From Beroe ovata (taxonomy: Eukaryota; Ctenophora; Nuda; Beroida; Beroidae), in the NCBI GenBank assembly GCA_946803715.1, contig CAMPET010000029.1, positions 228,256 to 292,255 on the forward strand: a stretch of 64,000 nucleotides of DNA, in the 5' to 3' direction. The translations under genes were made by a program, and so were the position numbers. Under the pieces are notes generated by a model that had not been told where the DNA came from, ran no database searches, and saw only the letters and a program-made list of their open reading frames with translations. Every line of letters starts with the position of its first letter. Positions within the stretch are counted from its first letter, which is position 1. This document shows, piece after piece, positions 37,601-49,900 of this stretch.

Positions 37601-38427
37601 AATCCGTACAAGTATCTTACCCTTCGATAAATAGAATTCGATTCATAGAGCTAGCCATAACTATGATCAATGACCATGGTTCTAACACACTGACCATACC
37701 TCAGACGGAGTTGTCCGAACTGCCGACAGAAAAGCTACTTCGTGGTTCCATCCCAAGTGTGGATATCCGACAACGGCCACAAGAAGATCTACATTGAAGA
37801 GTACAAGAAGGACCTGAAGATGAAACCGTGCAAATATTACCGTCACCAGGGCATATGTCCGTTCTCCCAAAACTGTTTCTACAACCATGACCAGATTGAT
37901 GGGGAGGTAAGTGCTGCATGAAAACTTGTCACTAATTAACTGAGCCAATGCTAATATCCTGATATTATGACATCATGACATCGCAATGATGACGGTACAT
38001 TTGTGTAGGGTGTAGCATACACCCCGCGTGAGGACAGAGTGACGGATTCTGGAATAGAGGAGACTCTGCAACTGGATAACATTGTACTAGATGAGGAAAG
38101 AGTAGAGGACACTATCAGTGCTAGGATACTGCAGGTCAGTGTGGCATATCTAGCACCTCACAACCCCGGAAACGTCACCCCCACTTTAAACAGTTCACGT
38201 TCATTGAACACGGGGGTAGTATGAGTATGAATATTGATTGCTATGCAGAGTCGTGACTCGTGGGTTACACGTGGGATGTGAATCGTGAGTTACACGTGGT
38301 ACGTGGGTTTCACGTGGTTTCGACAACTAACAGTCACTTTGGTCAGGTGAGAGAATCGCTCAATGCTCTGCGTGTGTCTAACAGACTGACTGAAGCAAGT
38401 GACTCCTTGGCTAACCTCATGAGGGAG
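34656..38427 (+). CDS. MKRN: Makorin-type RING E3 ubiquitin ligase
   Basis: Exons 34656-34902, 35012-35185, 35244-35449, 35544-35764, 37705-37906, 38009-38134 and 38347-38427, then a terminal exon I cannot fix. The domains follow the makorin order: two CCCH fingers (MCRRYMIGKCRKARKCTYSH and CRDYIYNYCKYGSRCSKKH, both C-x7-C-x5-C-x3-H), a third (CQHAIEGTCTNDPCAFLH), the makorin-specific Cys-His motif (CDFCKKPVIHPFDRI), then a C3HC4 RING (CGICYD, GCMHKFCLSCIRRW, SCPNC) split by an intron, and a last CCCH (CKYYRHQGICPFSQNCFYNH). Makorins bind RNA and ubiquitylate protein targets. Exon 2 needs the donor CCTG|GTGTCA rather than the nearby GTATAG to keep frame. The long intron 35765-37704 holds a duplicated block that is probably haplotypic. 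About 419 codons are placed (MKRN1 is about 480). Confidence 0.88.
36018..36715. repeat. Left copy of a 0.7-kb duplication in a makorin intron
   Basis: Matches 36870-37607 with small indels. An N at 36835 separates the two, so these may be two alleles placed in series. No coding exon in either copy. Confidence 0.7.
36870..37607. repeat. Right copy of the 0.7-kb duplication
   Basis: Partner of 36018-36715. It carries a 29-base insertion (ATGATATAACTTCCTCAC and onward) absent from the left copy. Confidence 0.7.
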
Positions 38428-38924
38428 GTGAGCACCATCATCACTCTGATTATAACACCATGATACCATGTTATCAACCTCTCCTTCCTAGTTTCTACCT
38501 CCATCTCTCCTCTCTTCTCATACCTACACAATGCTCTTTGCTCAGTTTTGATGCTGTCGTACTGTATCATAATGCACATTGGAACTTTGGAAAGTGACAG
38601 TGAAAAAACGCTTTGAAAATAAATGGCTGTTTTTCTGCGCGACGGAGCGAGTTCATTTTTTCCGAATAAAGCAACAAACTCCACACTCCACAATGCTGTC
38701 TAAACTCTTATAACACAATGTGCTTCACTATCATGAATTATAGTGTCAATATCATAATTTCTGATAGTGACAGAACCATTCGTAGAAATAAAGCCGAGAT
38801 GTAGAGGGGGGAGTCCAAGCGTGGCAACACATATGCATCACTTTCAGCCAAACTTCTGGATCATGGAGTGTCATCACTTTGTTGACCCATATGAAATGGT
38901 ATTGCTCAAACCAGGACAGGTTCC

Positions 38925-39629
38925 TATCTTCGTGTAAATTAGATTCTCATCCCCGAATACAGCTGGTGATTTCTACTTGTTTGATCGTATAATTCTGAGT
39001 TCCGCCCCCGATTCGAGTCCTAATTCCAGAGGATGCTGTTTTGACATTGAACTCGAGACAATTTCTTAGCTTGTTATTCTTTTGCTACAACGTCCTGCAT
39101 TGTTTGCACTTTCCCAGACGGTCTAACGTCAGTATCAGTTGACGTGTGGTCAGAATATATATCTTCGTGTAAATTAGATTCTCATCCCCGAATACAGCTG
39201 GTGATTTCTACTTGTTTGATCGTATAATTCTGAGTTCCGCCCCCGATTCGAGTCCTAATTCCAGAGGATGCTGTTTTGACATTGAACTCGAGACAATTTC
39301 TTAGCTTGTTATTCTTTTGCTACAACGTCCTGCATTGTTTGCACTTTCCCAGACGGTCTAACGTCAGTATCAGTTGACGTGTGGTCAGAATATATATCTT
39401 CGTGTAAATTAGATTCTCATCCCCGAATACAGCTGGTGATTTCTACTTGTTTGATCGTATAATTCTGAGTTCCGCCCCCGATTCGAGTCCTAATTCCAGA
39501 GGATGCTGTTTTGACATTGAACTCGAGACAATTTCTTAGCTTGTTATTCTTTTGCTACAACGTCCTGCATTGTTAGCACTACTCCAGACGGTCTAACGTC
39601 AGTATCAGTTGACGTGTGGTCAGAATATC
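38925..39629. repeat. Three tandem copies of a 235-bp unit
   Basis: Units start TATCTTCGTGTAAATTAG at 38925, 39160 and 39395. The first two are essentially identical; the third differs near its end (TTAGCACTACTCCAG in place of TTTGCACTTTCCCAG). No N is nearby, so this may be a real tandem array. No coding potential. Confidence 0.9.
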
Positions 39630-40505
39630 CTGTGGTGGTGGATTCTGACACACAACTGGGGCGGTTTATATCAGATCTAATCGAATTATCAAGTTCCTAC
39701 TCAAAAGCACAGGTGTTGGGGATGGCCCCACTTATAATACCAACAACAGTCACCATGTCAGCTTGAGCTATCCTCCTTGTAATCAGCCTCGATTCTCTAT
39801 CACGCAGTATTGGCGTGATACGGTGGTTCCCAGACAAGTTACCGTCGATCATCTCAAATTGCGATAAATATTAAATGTATTAACAAGGCTAATTATTTCA
39901 CGATATCTGATGAGCCTCTGGGATAATGATATCAGTATCCACTATCCTGCAATCCTTGCTGGTCCTCGCAAGTCGCAATACCTACTCCTCAGCAAAGTGT
40001 GATTCGAAGTCACGTTTCTCGATGCCCATACCACTAAGCCACTCATCGTCATCAGGTGGCACAATGTCATTAGATATATATCTATGAAATGCCGCTGATG
40101 AGGGGTGACTTAATTTCATAAAGTTCGCTGGGATGTAGTGATTTTTTAAACACTCTGAGTTTAGTTTTTATTCATAAAATAAAACACTCCCTTCGGTCAC
40201 TCCCTTTTATTTGTGATTGAATCACTCGCTTGCAGCTCGTTATTCAATCAGAATATGAATGCACTCAGACCGGCAGTCTCAAATTTCATAAAGTATTCGT
40301 ATTTATACAGACACACAAAACCGGAAACTGTTATTGAAACCCGGAAAACAGTTAATTGGATTTGTTAGCGTGGTTGACCTTAATTAAATGCGCTGTGACC
40401 TGCTGTCGCCTCACTTTTTAGTTTTGTCTTTTTGTGATTTCCTCTCTGTTTTTCTTTGTGATTTTCTCTGTGATCTAACAATAATACCAACTGTAATCTT
40501 CAGCA
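39630..40505. other. Intergenic DNA between makorin and the pore-forming protein gene
   Basis: Holds a tRNA-like segment (39965-40055) and two copies of AATTTCATAAAGT (about 40113 and 40283) flanking a stretch with CACTCCCTTCGGTCACTCCC. No gene seen. Confidence 0.5.
39965..40055 (-). repeat. tRNA-like sequence (possible SINE head)
   Basis: On the minus strand GAGTGGCTTAGTGGTATGGG fits a tRNA A box (TGGCNNAGTGG) and GACTTCGAATC resembles a B box about 32 bases later. The first 19 bases are identical to the segment at 59796. The cloverleaf is not convincing as a functional tRNA. Confidence 0.5.
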
Positions 40506-41807
40506 ATGTCGGTTCTTGGTTGTGTCTCCCTTCTCCTGGCTCTTGGAACTCTAACTCAGGGCATTGGGGTTACACGCTGGTGTGAGCATCCAAACAAGTT
40601 TCTCTACAGTTACGTCAACGGAAATTACGCCTATTCTAGTCTTGATACTGCCAAGGCAGAGTGTCTCAAGAGGTCGGACTGCTTTGGTGTTACTAAACAG
40701 CGGTGGTCGTATACCCTCAGGAAGGGCTGGGAGCTGCACAACAGTCCATCAGGAGAAATATCTTATGTTCCATGTGAGGGATACTTTAACTGTGATAGCT
40801 TCGGTCTAAGATCAGTCCATGGCAAATACTTGAGTGCACAGCCTAATGGTAAGGTCGAGTGGAACAGAGATCATTACCGCTCTTGGGAGACGATCACTTT
40901 CGAGCAGTATGGTAAAGATAGTGTCTTCCTCAAGTCAGTTCATGGCAAGTACCTGGCTGCTACAAACAAGAGACGGTTGGAATGGAACAGGGGTCACCGC
41001 CTCAGCTGGGAGAAATTCAGAGTCTTTCAATACGAGGACAAGATTGCTCTCATGTCGTACCATGGACGATACCTGTCTGCTCAACCAGACGGTTCTGTGG
41101 ATGTAGACAGAACCGCCAAGCTCAGCTGGGAGTGGTTCACTGTCCATCCTCAGGAATGTCTGGCTAACATCCAGTGTGACTGCTCCAAGGAAATCAATAA
41201 GAATGACTACGAAATGGCCGGGGTGGAGTATAAAATAGAGAATGGAATGGTGGAAGCATACCCTCCTGAACAAGTTGGATATCAGCACATCGACAACAAA
41301 GACTCTACCTCCGCCCAGAGCACCAAGTTTAGCGTCAGTGAGGCTGTCACTGAAACTAGCAGTTTCAGCCACACTGCCGGAGCTAGTGTTACAGTGGGCA
41401 CAACTTTCTCCACGGGAGTACCATTCATTGCTAAGGGGGAGATTTCTGTAGAGGTGACTGCGAGTTATGAGCACACATGGGGCAAGGAGACATCAGTTAC
41501 AAAGACAGTCCAAGCCGAGTACAACTGCATAGCTAATCCTGGGAAGATTGTTACTTGCAGAGCTCTACTACTCAAATACTAGTAAGTTATCACTTATCAT
41601 TGTAATATCAGGATCAATCCGCCTGATTATCAAAATCTGATGAAATAGGAAGAACATCACATCCACCTTAACCTTTGCCTCCTCAGTATGACAGTACCGT
41701 ACATACAACAGTGGAAACACAAGAGACTGCCGTGTTCGTGTACCACAGAGGGTGTGTTCAACGACATTTCAGCAAGTGAGATGCAGCTAGAAGTGGACGA
41801 GGTGTAG
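40506..41807 (+). CDS. Secreted protein with PAN-like, fascin-like trefoil and aerolysin-type pore-forming regions, 398 aa
   Basis: Exons 40506-41581 and 41687-41807, phase-consistent. Order: signal peptide (1-20); a Cys-containing PAN/apple-like module (about 26-90, with RSDCFGVT); a beta-trefoil (about 95-220) made of three fascin-type units, each with a S-x-HG(K/R)YL motif, a short loop and a conserved W (SWE); then a Ser/Thr-rich beta-strand region (about 255-345) of the ETX/MTX2-aerolysin type, with SVSEAVTETSSFSHTAG, TTFSTGVPFIAKGE and a W-containing return strand. The family oligomerises on membranes and forms beta-barrel pores; the trefoil would be the sugar-binding part. Roles may include defence, venom or digestion. 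The aerolysin call rests on pattern and topology, not a search. Confidence 0.7.
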
Positions 41808-41836
41808 AGGCAATGAGGAATACAGGGTCTCAGTAG

Positions 41837-41856
41837 AACACTCCGTGCGGAGTGTT
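41837..41856. other. Perfect 20-base palindrome in the 3' flank of the pore-forming protein gene
   Basis: AACACTCCGTGCGGAGTGTT, 30 bases after the stop codon. It can form a 9-bp stem with a 2-base loop, or be a protein site on DNA. It does not match the histone mRNA stem-loop. Confidence 0.5.
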
Positions 41857-42458
41857 GCCCTTGCCTCCTTCCGGGGGAGGGTCAGTAGACATTGTACAGA
41901 AAAATACGGGGACAATGAGCATTTGTGTAGAATAGGACTCGCACATTACAATATCTTTCCATTTTCCTATGATTTTACTGCATAGATTAATATTCTGGAT
42001 AGGTATGAGCAATGATTTCTCATGCTCCCAATTAGTATGATATATTTTAGACAATTTATTCAATTCATATATTCTATATCTCATATCAATTCCAATTATC
42101 TCAAAAGCTGTGACAAATCCATCGCGTTTTCGTTGTACAAATTCTTGATGAGGTTGAATTCGGGTTGAACTTTTTTACACTATTGTCGCTTCTCAACCAC
42201 TTCAACCAGATTCCTTAAGAATGTGTGTTTAATCAAAAGTTGGGAAAGTAAAAAAGGGGTGCTGCTCTTCCTCTTTTCCACTCTCCCTCTCTTCTTTCTC
42301 ACATACACGCAATTCATGTACATTGTTGATATCTGTACAGACACACGGTGTTCAATGTTCATCAGATCATACATGAGCGTTTGGTTTAACAACCATCATC
42401 AATTTCAGATTGATCAACTCCACAACTCTCTGAGGAACATGGGGATCACAAGTTACAG

Positions 42459-42500
42459 CAACAACAGCAACAATAGCAGCAACAACAGCAACAACCGATA
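42459..42500. repeat. (CAA/CAG)n microsatellite
   Basis: ACAGCAACAACAGCAACAAT and further units. Confidence 0.85.
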
Positions 42501-43637
42501 GAAACTTCACATATTTTGGAATAGGGCTGGTAACTTCACTGTCTCAGGGAGACTATTTGAAGGATCCCGTCTTTCATGGACATGATCGTTAGATCACAAG
42601 GGTGGCTCCTCCCCTCATCCAAGGGATAATTCATAATGGTACCTACTTCAACCATCACTATGTAGTACCGCCACATATTGAGAGGAACCACTTTTTGCGC
42701 CCCATTCCCAATGCCTGAATACATGCTATGAAATTTCCCCTTGCTTGCCTCGTAAAACTATGTGTACGATGGAGGGCGCTGCTTGGGTTACAAAAAAAGT
42801 TAAGAAAAAAGATGAAAATTCGAATTGAGAGTTCAAATATTAATGACTTAAATTAGGGAAAATCTACTCGACTATCGAATGAACTTATTCTATCAATAAC
42901 CAATATTTGAAGACTATTGATTTCAAATAGATGTTGGGCGTTGGTATATTTTGTAGTATAAAGGTCAGTGAAATTGTTTGATTTATTCTACAGTAGAGGT
43001 ATATAAATATGAAACCTCTCCTTTTGTCAATATCTCTACCACTTTCTCGGTCTCAGGGGTATAATTTGGCACTTATAATGATAGAATGAAGATGTATTCT
43101 ATAATACGAACAATTGTATAGTGTATGCTACTATACTATAGCAGTATAGCGCATTTCATCTATGTACCTGTGCGGCAATCTGACTATCATAGGTTCTTTA
43201 CATATCAAATGATTATAAATTCAGGAATTTTCATGTTCTTGTCAAATATCATTTAGCGACTAGCGTATAAACTTAATACTGTCTTTGATATAAAGATCGC
43301 TAAAGTATCAATTGCAAATATAAGTGAAACATGAAATGATGAACGATGCGGCCGTTTGGAATTTCAAATCAGTTACACGTTTCCTTTGTTATTTTCAAGT
43401 AATTACTACAGTAGTATGTAGCATATCATGGGTTACTTATCGAGATGTATTTTCAACACAATGATATATACCTAATGTAGTTCTGTTTTCCAATGCTCAT
43501 GACTCCATTCTCGATAAGGTTCTTGTTTACTGTTATATATTAGCCTATTAGTTCTGTAATAGTGTTCGCCACACAGGGAATATTGAAATATCTTGAATTA
43601 TTTTGTTGTTTTTTTCCGAATGCAGTGTTACAATGAT

Positions 43638-43645
43638 TATAAATA
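43638..43645 (+). promoter_or_regulatory. Possible TATA box of GAPDH
   Basis: TATAAATA 171 bases before the GAPDH ATG. An AG acceptor-like TTTTGTAG at about 43795 suggests a short 5' UTR intron. Position is plausible but untested. Confidence 0.3.
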
Positions 43646-43794
43646 ACCTTGAGTTTATGCTGTTTTATCAGTAATATGAGCTTATCACTGTTGTATACAG
43701 TGCAGGCGAGTCTATTCAATTCTTATCTTGGTGTTATCAGTTTGTGATAATGTTACACATTAGCTGCAAAAATCTAACAGGATCCATTTTGTAG

Positions 43795-44847
<1,053 letters not shown>

Positions 44848-45243
44848 TCATGTGGCAGGATTGAACTGGTAAACTATTCGTATTTTCTAATATTACATAG
44901 GTTTCAATTGTTGTTACATACTTTCATACGTTCATCATGTTTATGTGGAAAATTCTCGTGTTTTTGATCTTGGATTATTCTAATTTATTTCGAGAAAACT
45001 TAATAAGAGTCAGTGAGAAGAAGTTTTGATATGATATGCATTATGCATTATACAATATATTAGTTTTGAAATATCAAAGATAAAATCAATGCTAACTTTC
45101 ACTGTGTTTTCACATTGCATGATTCCTTCTGAACAATTTTAATTGGAAAGTGGATAGGATGGATAACTTGAAACCCCACTTGAATCAGTACATGGTATAG
45201 ATAGTATTGCAGTTAACCTTTTGATCCTCTCAGTTAGGTTCTC
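44848..45243. other. Intergenic between GAPDH and TIM17, no gene seen
   Basis: AT-rich 3' flank of GAPDH and promoter of TIM17; no recognisable element. Confidence 0.6.
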
Positions 45244-46377
45244 ATGGACGAGCTAAGAGAGCCATGGTAAGTTATCCATAGTTTGGGCCTAATTTGGAGA
45301 GTTTGCACTGAAATATGTGGCTCAAATCGCCGCTCATAATATTTCAGTTGTGTAACCACTGTATTTCAGTCCGTACAGAATCATAGATGATTGTGGTGGT
45401 GCGTTTACCATGGGATGCCTGGGTGGTGCTGTGTTCTCTGCTCTCAAGGGATTCAGAGCTGCCCCTCCCGTGGGTTTCATACCGTGACATCAGTGCGCAT
45501 TGTTCATCATTCATTCTTGATCAACAAACTTGTACTGAATGTTGCTCTATGTTACAGGGTTTGAGACCGAGAGTGGCTGGCATGGTAACGTCTGTCAAAG
45601 TGAAAGCCCCAGTTCTTGGAGGTTTGTGCTTTTAAACTTTGCATAATAAAAGTGAGTTGTCATGTGATCGCCGATATGTGACATGTGGCAATTTTGCGCG
45701 CATATACGTAACGCGCGAAAACATTTTGGCATGAAACTTTGGAACATTTTCGCATTTGCTATGCGCGGCTTTCAACTAGACTCTATCTGAAACGCGACGC
45801 GAACTCGCAGCGTTCATTATACCCGTGCACAGAACACTAACACCTCTCGTAAGATTACTCCCTACCCTCGCTGGCGGAATCTTGATTGCACGGCGCCGAC
45901 GGTAGGCAAAAACCCTACATTTGCACCTCCACAGTCAAATAAAACCGCCGTACGGCATCACAATTATTGTTGTAACTAATTATGGTTCAGGTAATTTTGG
46001 TGTATGGGGCATGACCTTCGCAACCTTCGACTGTTCTCTGATTTACTTGAGGAACAAGGAAGATCATTGGAATTCCATTGGAGCTGGAGCACTGACAGGC
46101 GGTGTATTATCTTTGAGAAGTGAGTTTGAGTTAGCTCACCCATATCTTCAAAGTTTACATAAAGTGCGGTGCTCCAAAAAATACTTAAGGTCGCACTTGA
46201 ACAGTGAGTGTACTGGTTTACTTACATTTCCCCGTTTCAGGCGGACCACAAGCAGCTATCACATCAGCTCTTATTGGTGGACTTATCCTAGCTATGATTG
46301 AAGGAATCAGCATCGGACTCACTAGATTTAACGCCGATCAGTTTAAACCAGTCATGCCAACTTTGCCCGAAACGTGA
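45244..46377 (+). CDS. TIMM17: Mitochondrial import inner membrane translocase subunit TIM17, 150 aa
   Basis: Five exons, 45244-45266, 45370-45469, 45558-45621, 45991-46119 and 46241-46377, all phase-matched (453 bases in total). TIM17 is the core channel-forming subunit of the TIM23 presequence translocase of the inner membrane. Seen: [19 protein letters not shown] (the TIM17 signature with the conserved Cys pair), [28 protein letters not shown], the second conserved Cys in [20 protein letters not shown] and the last hydrophobic segment ([18 protein letters not shown]). Four hydrophobic segments with GxxxG-like spacing fit the family. The tail is short, as in TIM17B-like proteins. The intron 45622-45990 carries an inverted-repeat element. 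Confidence 0.93.
45848..45919. repeat. Small inverted-repeat element, copy c (in a TIM17 intron)
   Basis: CGTAAGATTACTCCCTACCC ... CGGCGCCGACGGTAGGCAAA then AACCCTACA. It shares GCTGGCGGAATC and TTGCACGGCGCCGAC with copies a, b and d. Confidence 0.7.
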
Positions 46378-46965
46378 ATTGATAGGACACAACTATCGTA
46401 TCTTATTCATCGATCTTATTGCGAGACGCTAGCGTTAGCAATTTCATTGCGTTCTGCTTACTCAAAATAGTTTTCCAGAAATTTGTACTCCTGACCCGTT
46501 AATTTATTATGAGATGCAAAAATGTTTCGAGAGGCTGAGGTATTTGTTTCTCAGTTTCTCTGAGCACTGTTAGTAATTGCTCTCTGCGTTATTGTCTGTT
46601 CTCCGTAATATTCTGAGTTTTATACGAAAGGCTTTGGTTTATTGGTGTTCCAATGCAGGCCTTCATGGGTCTCCGGTTAAAGTGAATATGCAGACTGTAA
46701 CAGACGTGGGTATGCGCGGCATGCGCGCGCCAAAAACTTGTTCGCGCACACAGAAAGTTTAGGCTTTCGATGACTTTATGTCTGAGCGTGCACCAGGAGA
46801 TGTTTTTCGGGANCCGGCCGAATAATTTTCAAAAAAAGAAGAATGTAAAAGAAATCATGGATTTAAGCTGGTAGAAACTTCTTTTTGAAAATCAAACCAT
46901 TACTTACATTTCAATTAGCTAAAACACTAAACAATCACTGACAGAGTTGCCCTTTCCACGAAGTC
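46378..46965. other. Convergent 3' flanks of TIM17 and GCN1
   Basis: No gene. A CpG-rich patch at 46700-46800 (GTATGCGCGGCATGCGCGCG, then AGTTTAGGCTTTCGATGA) weakly resembles the GC-rich hairpin elements. One ambiguous base at 46812. Confidence 0.5.
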
Positions 46966-49900
46966 TCAGATCTCACATAAAAATGAAAATATGTTATTCT
47001 CGTGTCCCGAATAGTTCTTCTGTTCTGCAGCAGCACGCACCGCAGAGGGCAGGAAACGATTAAACAACTCCAGGGACTTGGGATCAAGTGACGGTGAGAT
47101 TCTGTTCGCAATTTCCGTAGAGTCCCTGAGTCGGAGGAGTGTAGCGATGGCTACCTCAGTCGCTGTTCGGGGAATCTTCTTGGTAGTGCTATCCAACAGT
47201 GGTATAAGCAGATATCTCACATGTTCATCACTCATCGCATCAACCCCCGATATGTTGATCATATGGACCATGTTGGTAGCGAAACTTCTGATGTCATTGC
47301 TCGAGTTGTGACCACAGTTTTTACCAAGCACCGTGATTAGTTTCCCCAGATCATCAACATTGTCCCCAGTTCTCATCAAGTGGATTATCATCTGACCACC
47401 AGCATAGTTAGCTGCGCTGCAAACTGACACATTGTCCGACTCCATGGATATGAGCAGAGACGAGGTGAGCTCAGGTACGAGACCGAGCTCACTCATTCGT
47501 TTGGGTGCATATCTGAGTAGGCCAGCCATGGCCAGCACACGACCATGCTTTATCTCCTTTGTCAGGTCCTGTGGAATAATACTCTCTCGTATCAGCTTAC
47601 CGAGTTCCTCCCCGTCGAGGAATGTAGCTAGAGAACCCATACAAGCTCCATTAACAGTTCTTATAGTATCCTCTGGGGCACCAATGTGGTTGGTGAGTGT
47701 GACAGAGACGGATAAAGCTAGGTTTGGCGACATGTTGCGACCTCCTATGTACATGGTACCGTGAAGGGCAGCAAACATGGTCTCCCTTGTGCTGAGATTC
47801 TCATTCTTAGTTCCTTGGTGGATGTCAGTGAACAGGTTGTCGACCCGACTGTGAAGAGAGACTAGTTTAGTGAGTGCAATCACACCCTTCTCTCTCACTT
47901 CACGTGTGGCGTCATTCAGTGATTTCATGAACGTTGTCTGCAGCTGCGAGAGGAATGGTTTCAGTGCCACTTTCACTTTGTCTATCAGGAGGGATAGTGT
48001 ATCGAGACACGCTATTTTAATGGATGGTGTGTATCTCTCGCCCAGGACACGGATAAGCGGTCCTGTTATTTGCACCACAGATGGTTTCAATGCGGGCTGG
48101 TCTGTCAAACTTATCGCCTCCTTCAGCCCAGCTATAGCTTGTTCCTTGAGCTCAGGGCTGCCATTCAGTATACCCTCACGGTACAACGCAACGATTGGCG
48201 CCAGTCCTTTTGGCAGACAAAATCCAGGTAAAGTGTACGCTGCATCCCTCCTGTTCTTTTGGTCAACTGCCGCATAAATAGCCATCTTCAGCTCGGGAAC
48301 AAACCTAACTTGGTCACCAGAAGAAAGACGTTTGGTTGCAAGGTTGAACGCGTTCCAGCAGTTTTCCACGACATTGGGATCGGTATCTTTGAACCTGGGT
48401 AGCAAACCTTTCCACATGGTGGTGATATGTTCCTCTATCTCTAGATGTTCATTCTGAGCAAATGTTACAAACAGCTCTGAGCAATGGAGTCGCATCTTAG
48501 CATCGTCTGATTTCAGTGTCTCTTCTAGAATATCCAGTATACATTCGTGACCGTCGAACTCCTCAATTGAGGACACGATGAGATTGGCATGTTCCATTTC
48601 CTTCTCTATATCACTCTCACTGAGATCGCACAAACCCTCAATAATAGCCGTGATAATGGTGTCTAAATGCTCATACAGGGCTGACCCAGCGACCGATGAC
48701 AGAGATGCTAGAGCCCCAATGTTCACAGGCTTCTGAATCAATTTTGGGACCATGTACGGCAAGACAACCCTACTCTTTGCCTGCATGATTTCCTGTAGAG
48801 CTCCGATCAGATATTCTGACTCCTCACCCTCCATGGTCTCCATCATAGCGAGCAATGGCGAGAGAATCTCGTCAAGGGCTTTAGTTCCGAGTACATTGTG
48901 CAGAGCAGCAAATGTTCCTGCAGCAGCATTCCTCACATCAGAGCACTGGTCAGTGAGTGCTGTTCTGATGGCGGGCAGTAGACTGTCACTGTACAACTCA
49001 ACCTGTTCTTTAGAAGTTGCAGACACAATCTCACTCAGACCCAAGCAGACGCCCTGTCTTTGAACAATGTCATCTGTCTGCAATGCTTCTTCCAGTATTG
49101 GGACCACCTCAGGTAGGATTCTGTCCCCTAACTTCTTCACCAGATCTGCAAGAGTCCTACTAGCAACCATTCTCTTGTCATAGCTCTCACTAGCTAAACA
49201 TCCCAAAATCAATTCGACAAGAACAGGCAGTATCTCTTTCAGCGTTTTCGGTGTATTTGAAACTACAATCTTCCAAATATGGAGACCAGCTTGTCTCACA
49301 GCAAGTGCTACGTCTGATCGAGCCATGTAAAGACCAGATAAGACCCGGTTCCTTCTCTCCTCCCCGAGAACACTGATTATCAGTCTCTTAGTCTCGTCAG
49401 TACCGAAGTTATCGTCCTCATCTCCCGTTACAGTTGACTGTTTGCCGGTGACTCCCATGATCTTGTAGAGAAGATCACCAAGCAGTTGACAGGATGCCAA
49501 CCTGATCCGGTGGTTGTCATCAAACAGCCCTTCCTCAAGTTTCGGGAGGAAGAGATTGATAGCTGAATCGGCATACTGTTGAACAATCCTCTGACCTGCC
49601 TTGTATGAAGTTTGTCTCACAAACTCGCTCTCTGAGGCAAGACCACTGAGAATAGGTGCTAGTATTGGGCTGATGTAGCTAGCAAATTCATCCTTCATGG
49701 TGAGTGGGAAATAGATGAAAAGCATGAGGTAGCCATCTCTCACATGGGGCTGGAGAGATTCATCCTCCAGACACATGAGAACTTCGTCCATAGTTCGGTC
49801 CAGTCTCTCGGCTCCCAGCCCAGTCATGACTTCACTGATGCCTTGCGCTGCTCCCGATCTATCTACAGCACTCTGCTGAGATACTAGCATCTCTAACATC

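Noticed and set aside
39965..40055. Functional tRNA gene on the minus strand
   Set aside because: A-box fits but the B-box is off consensus and I cannot draw an acceptor stem or an anticodon arm; a SINE or tRNA relic is more likely.
40935..41474. 179-codon open frame antisense to the pore-forming protein gene
   Set aside because: Shadow of the plus-strand coding exon.
41837..41856. Histone-type 3' stem-loop
   Set aside because: Stem and loop sequence do not match the conserved histone mRNA hairpin, and the upstream gene is not a histone.
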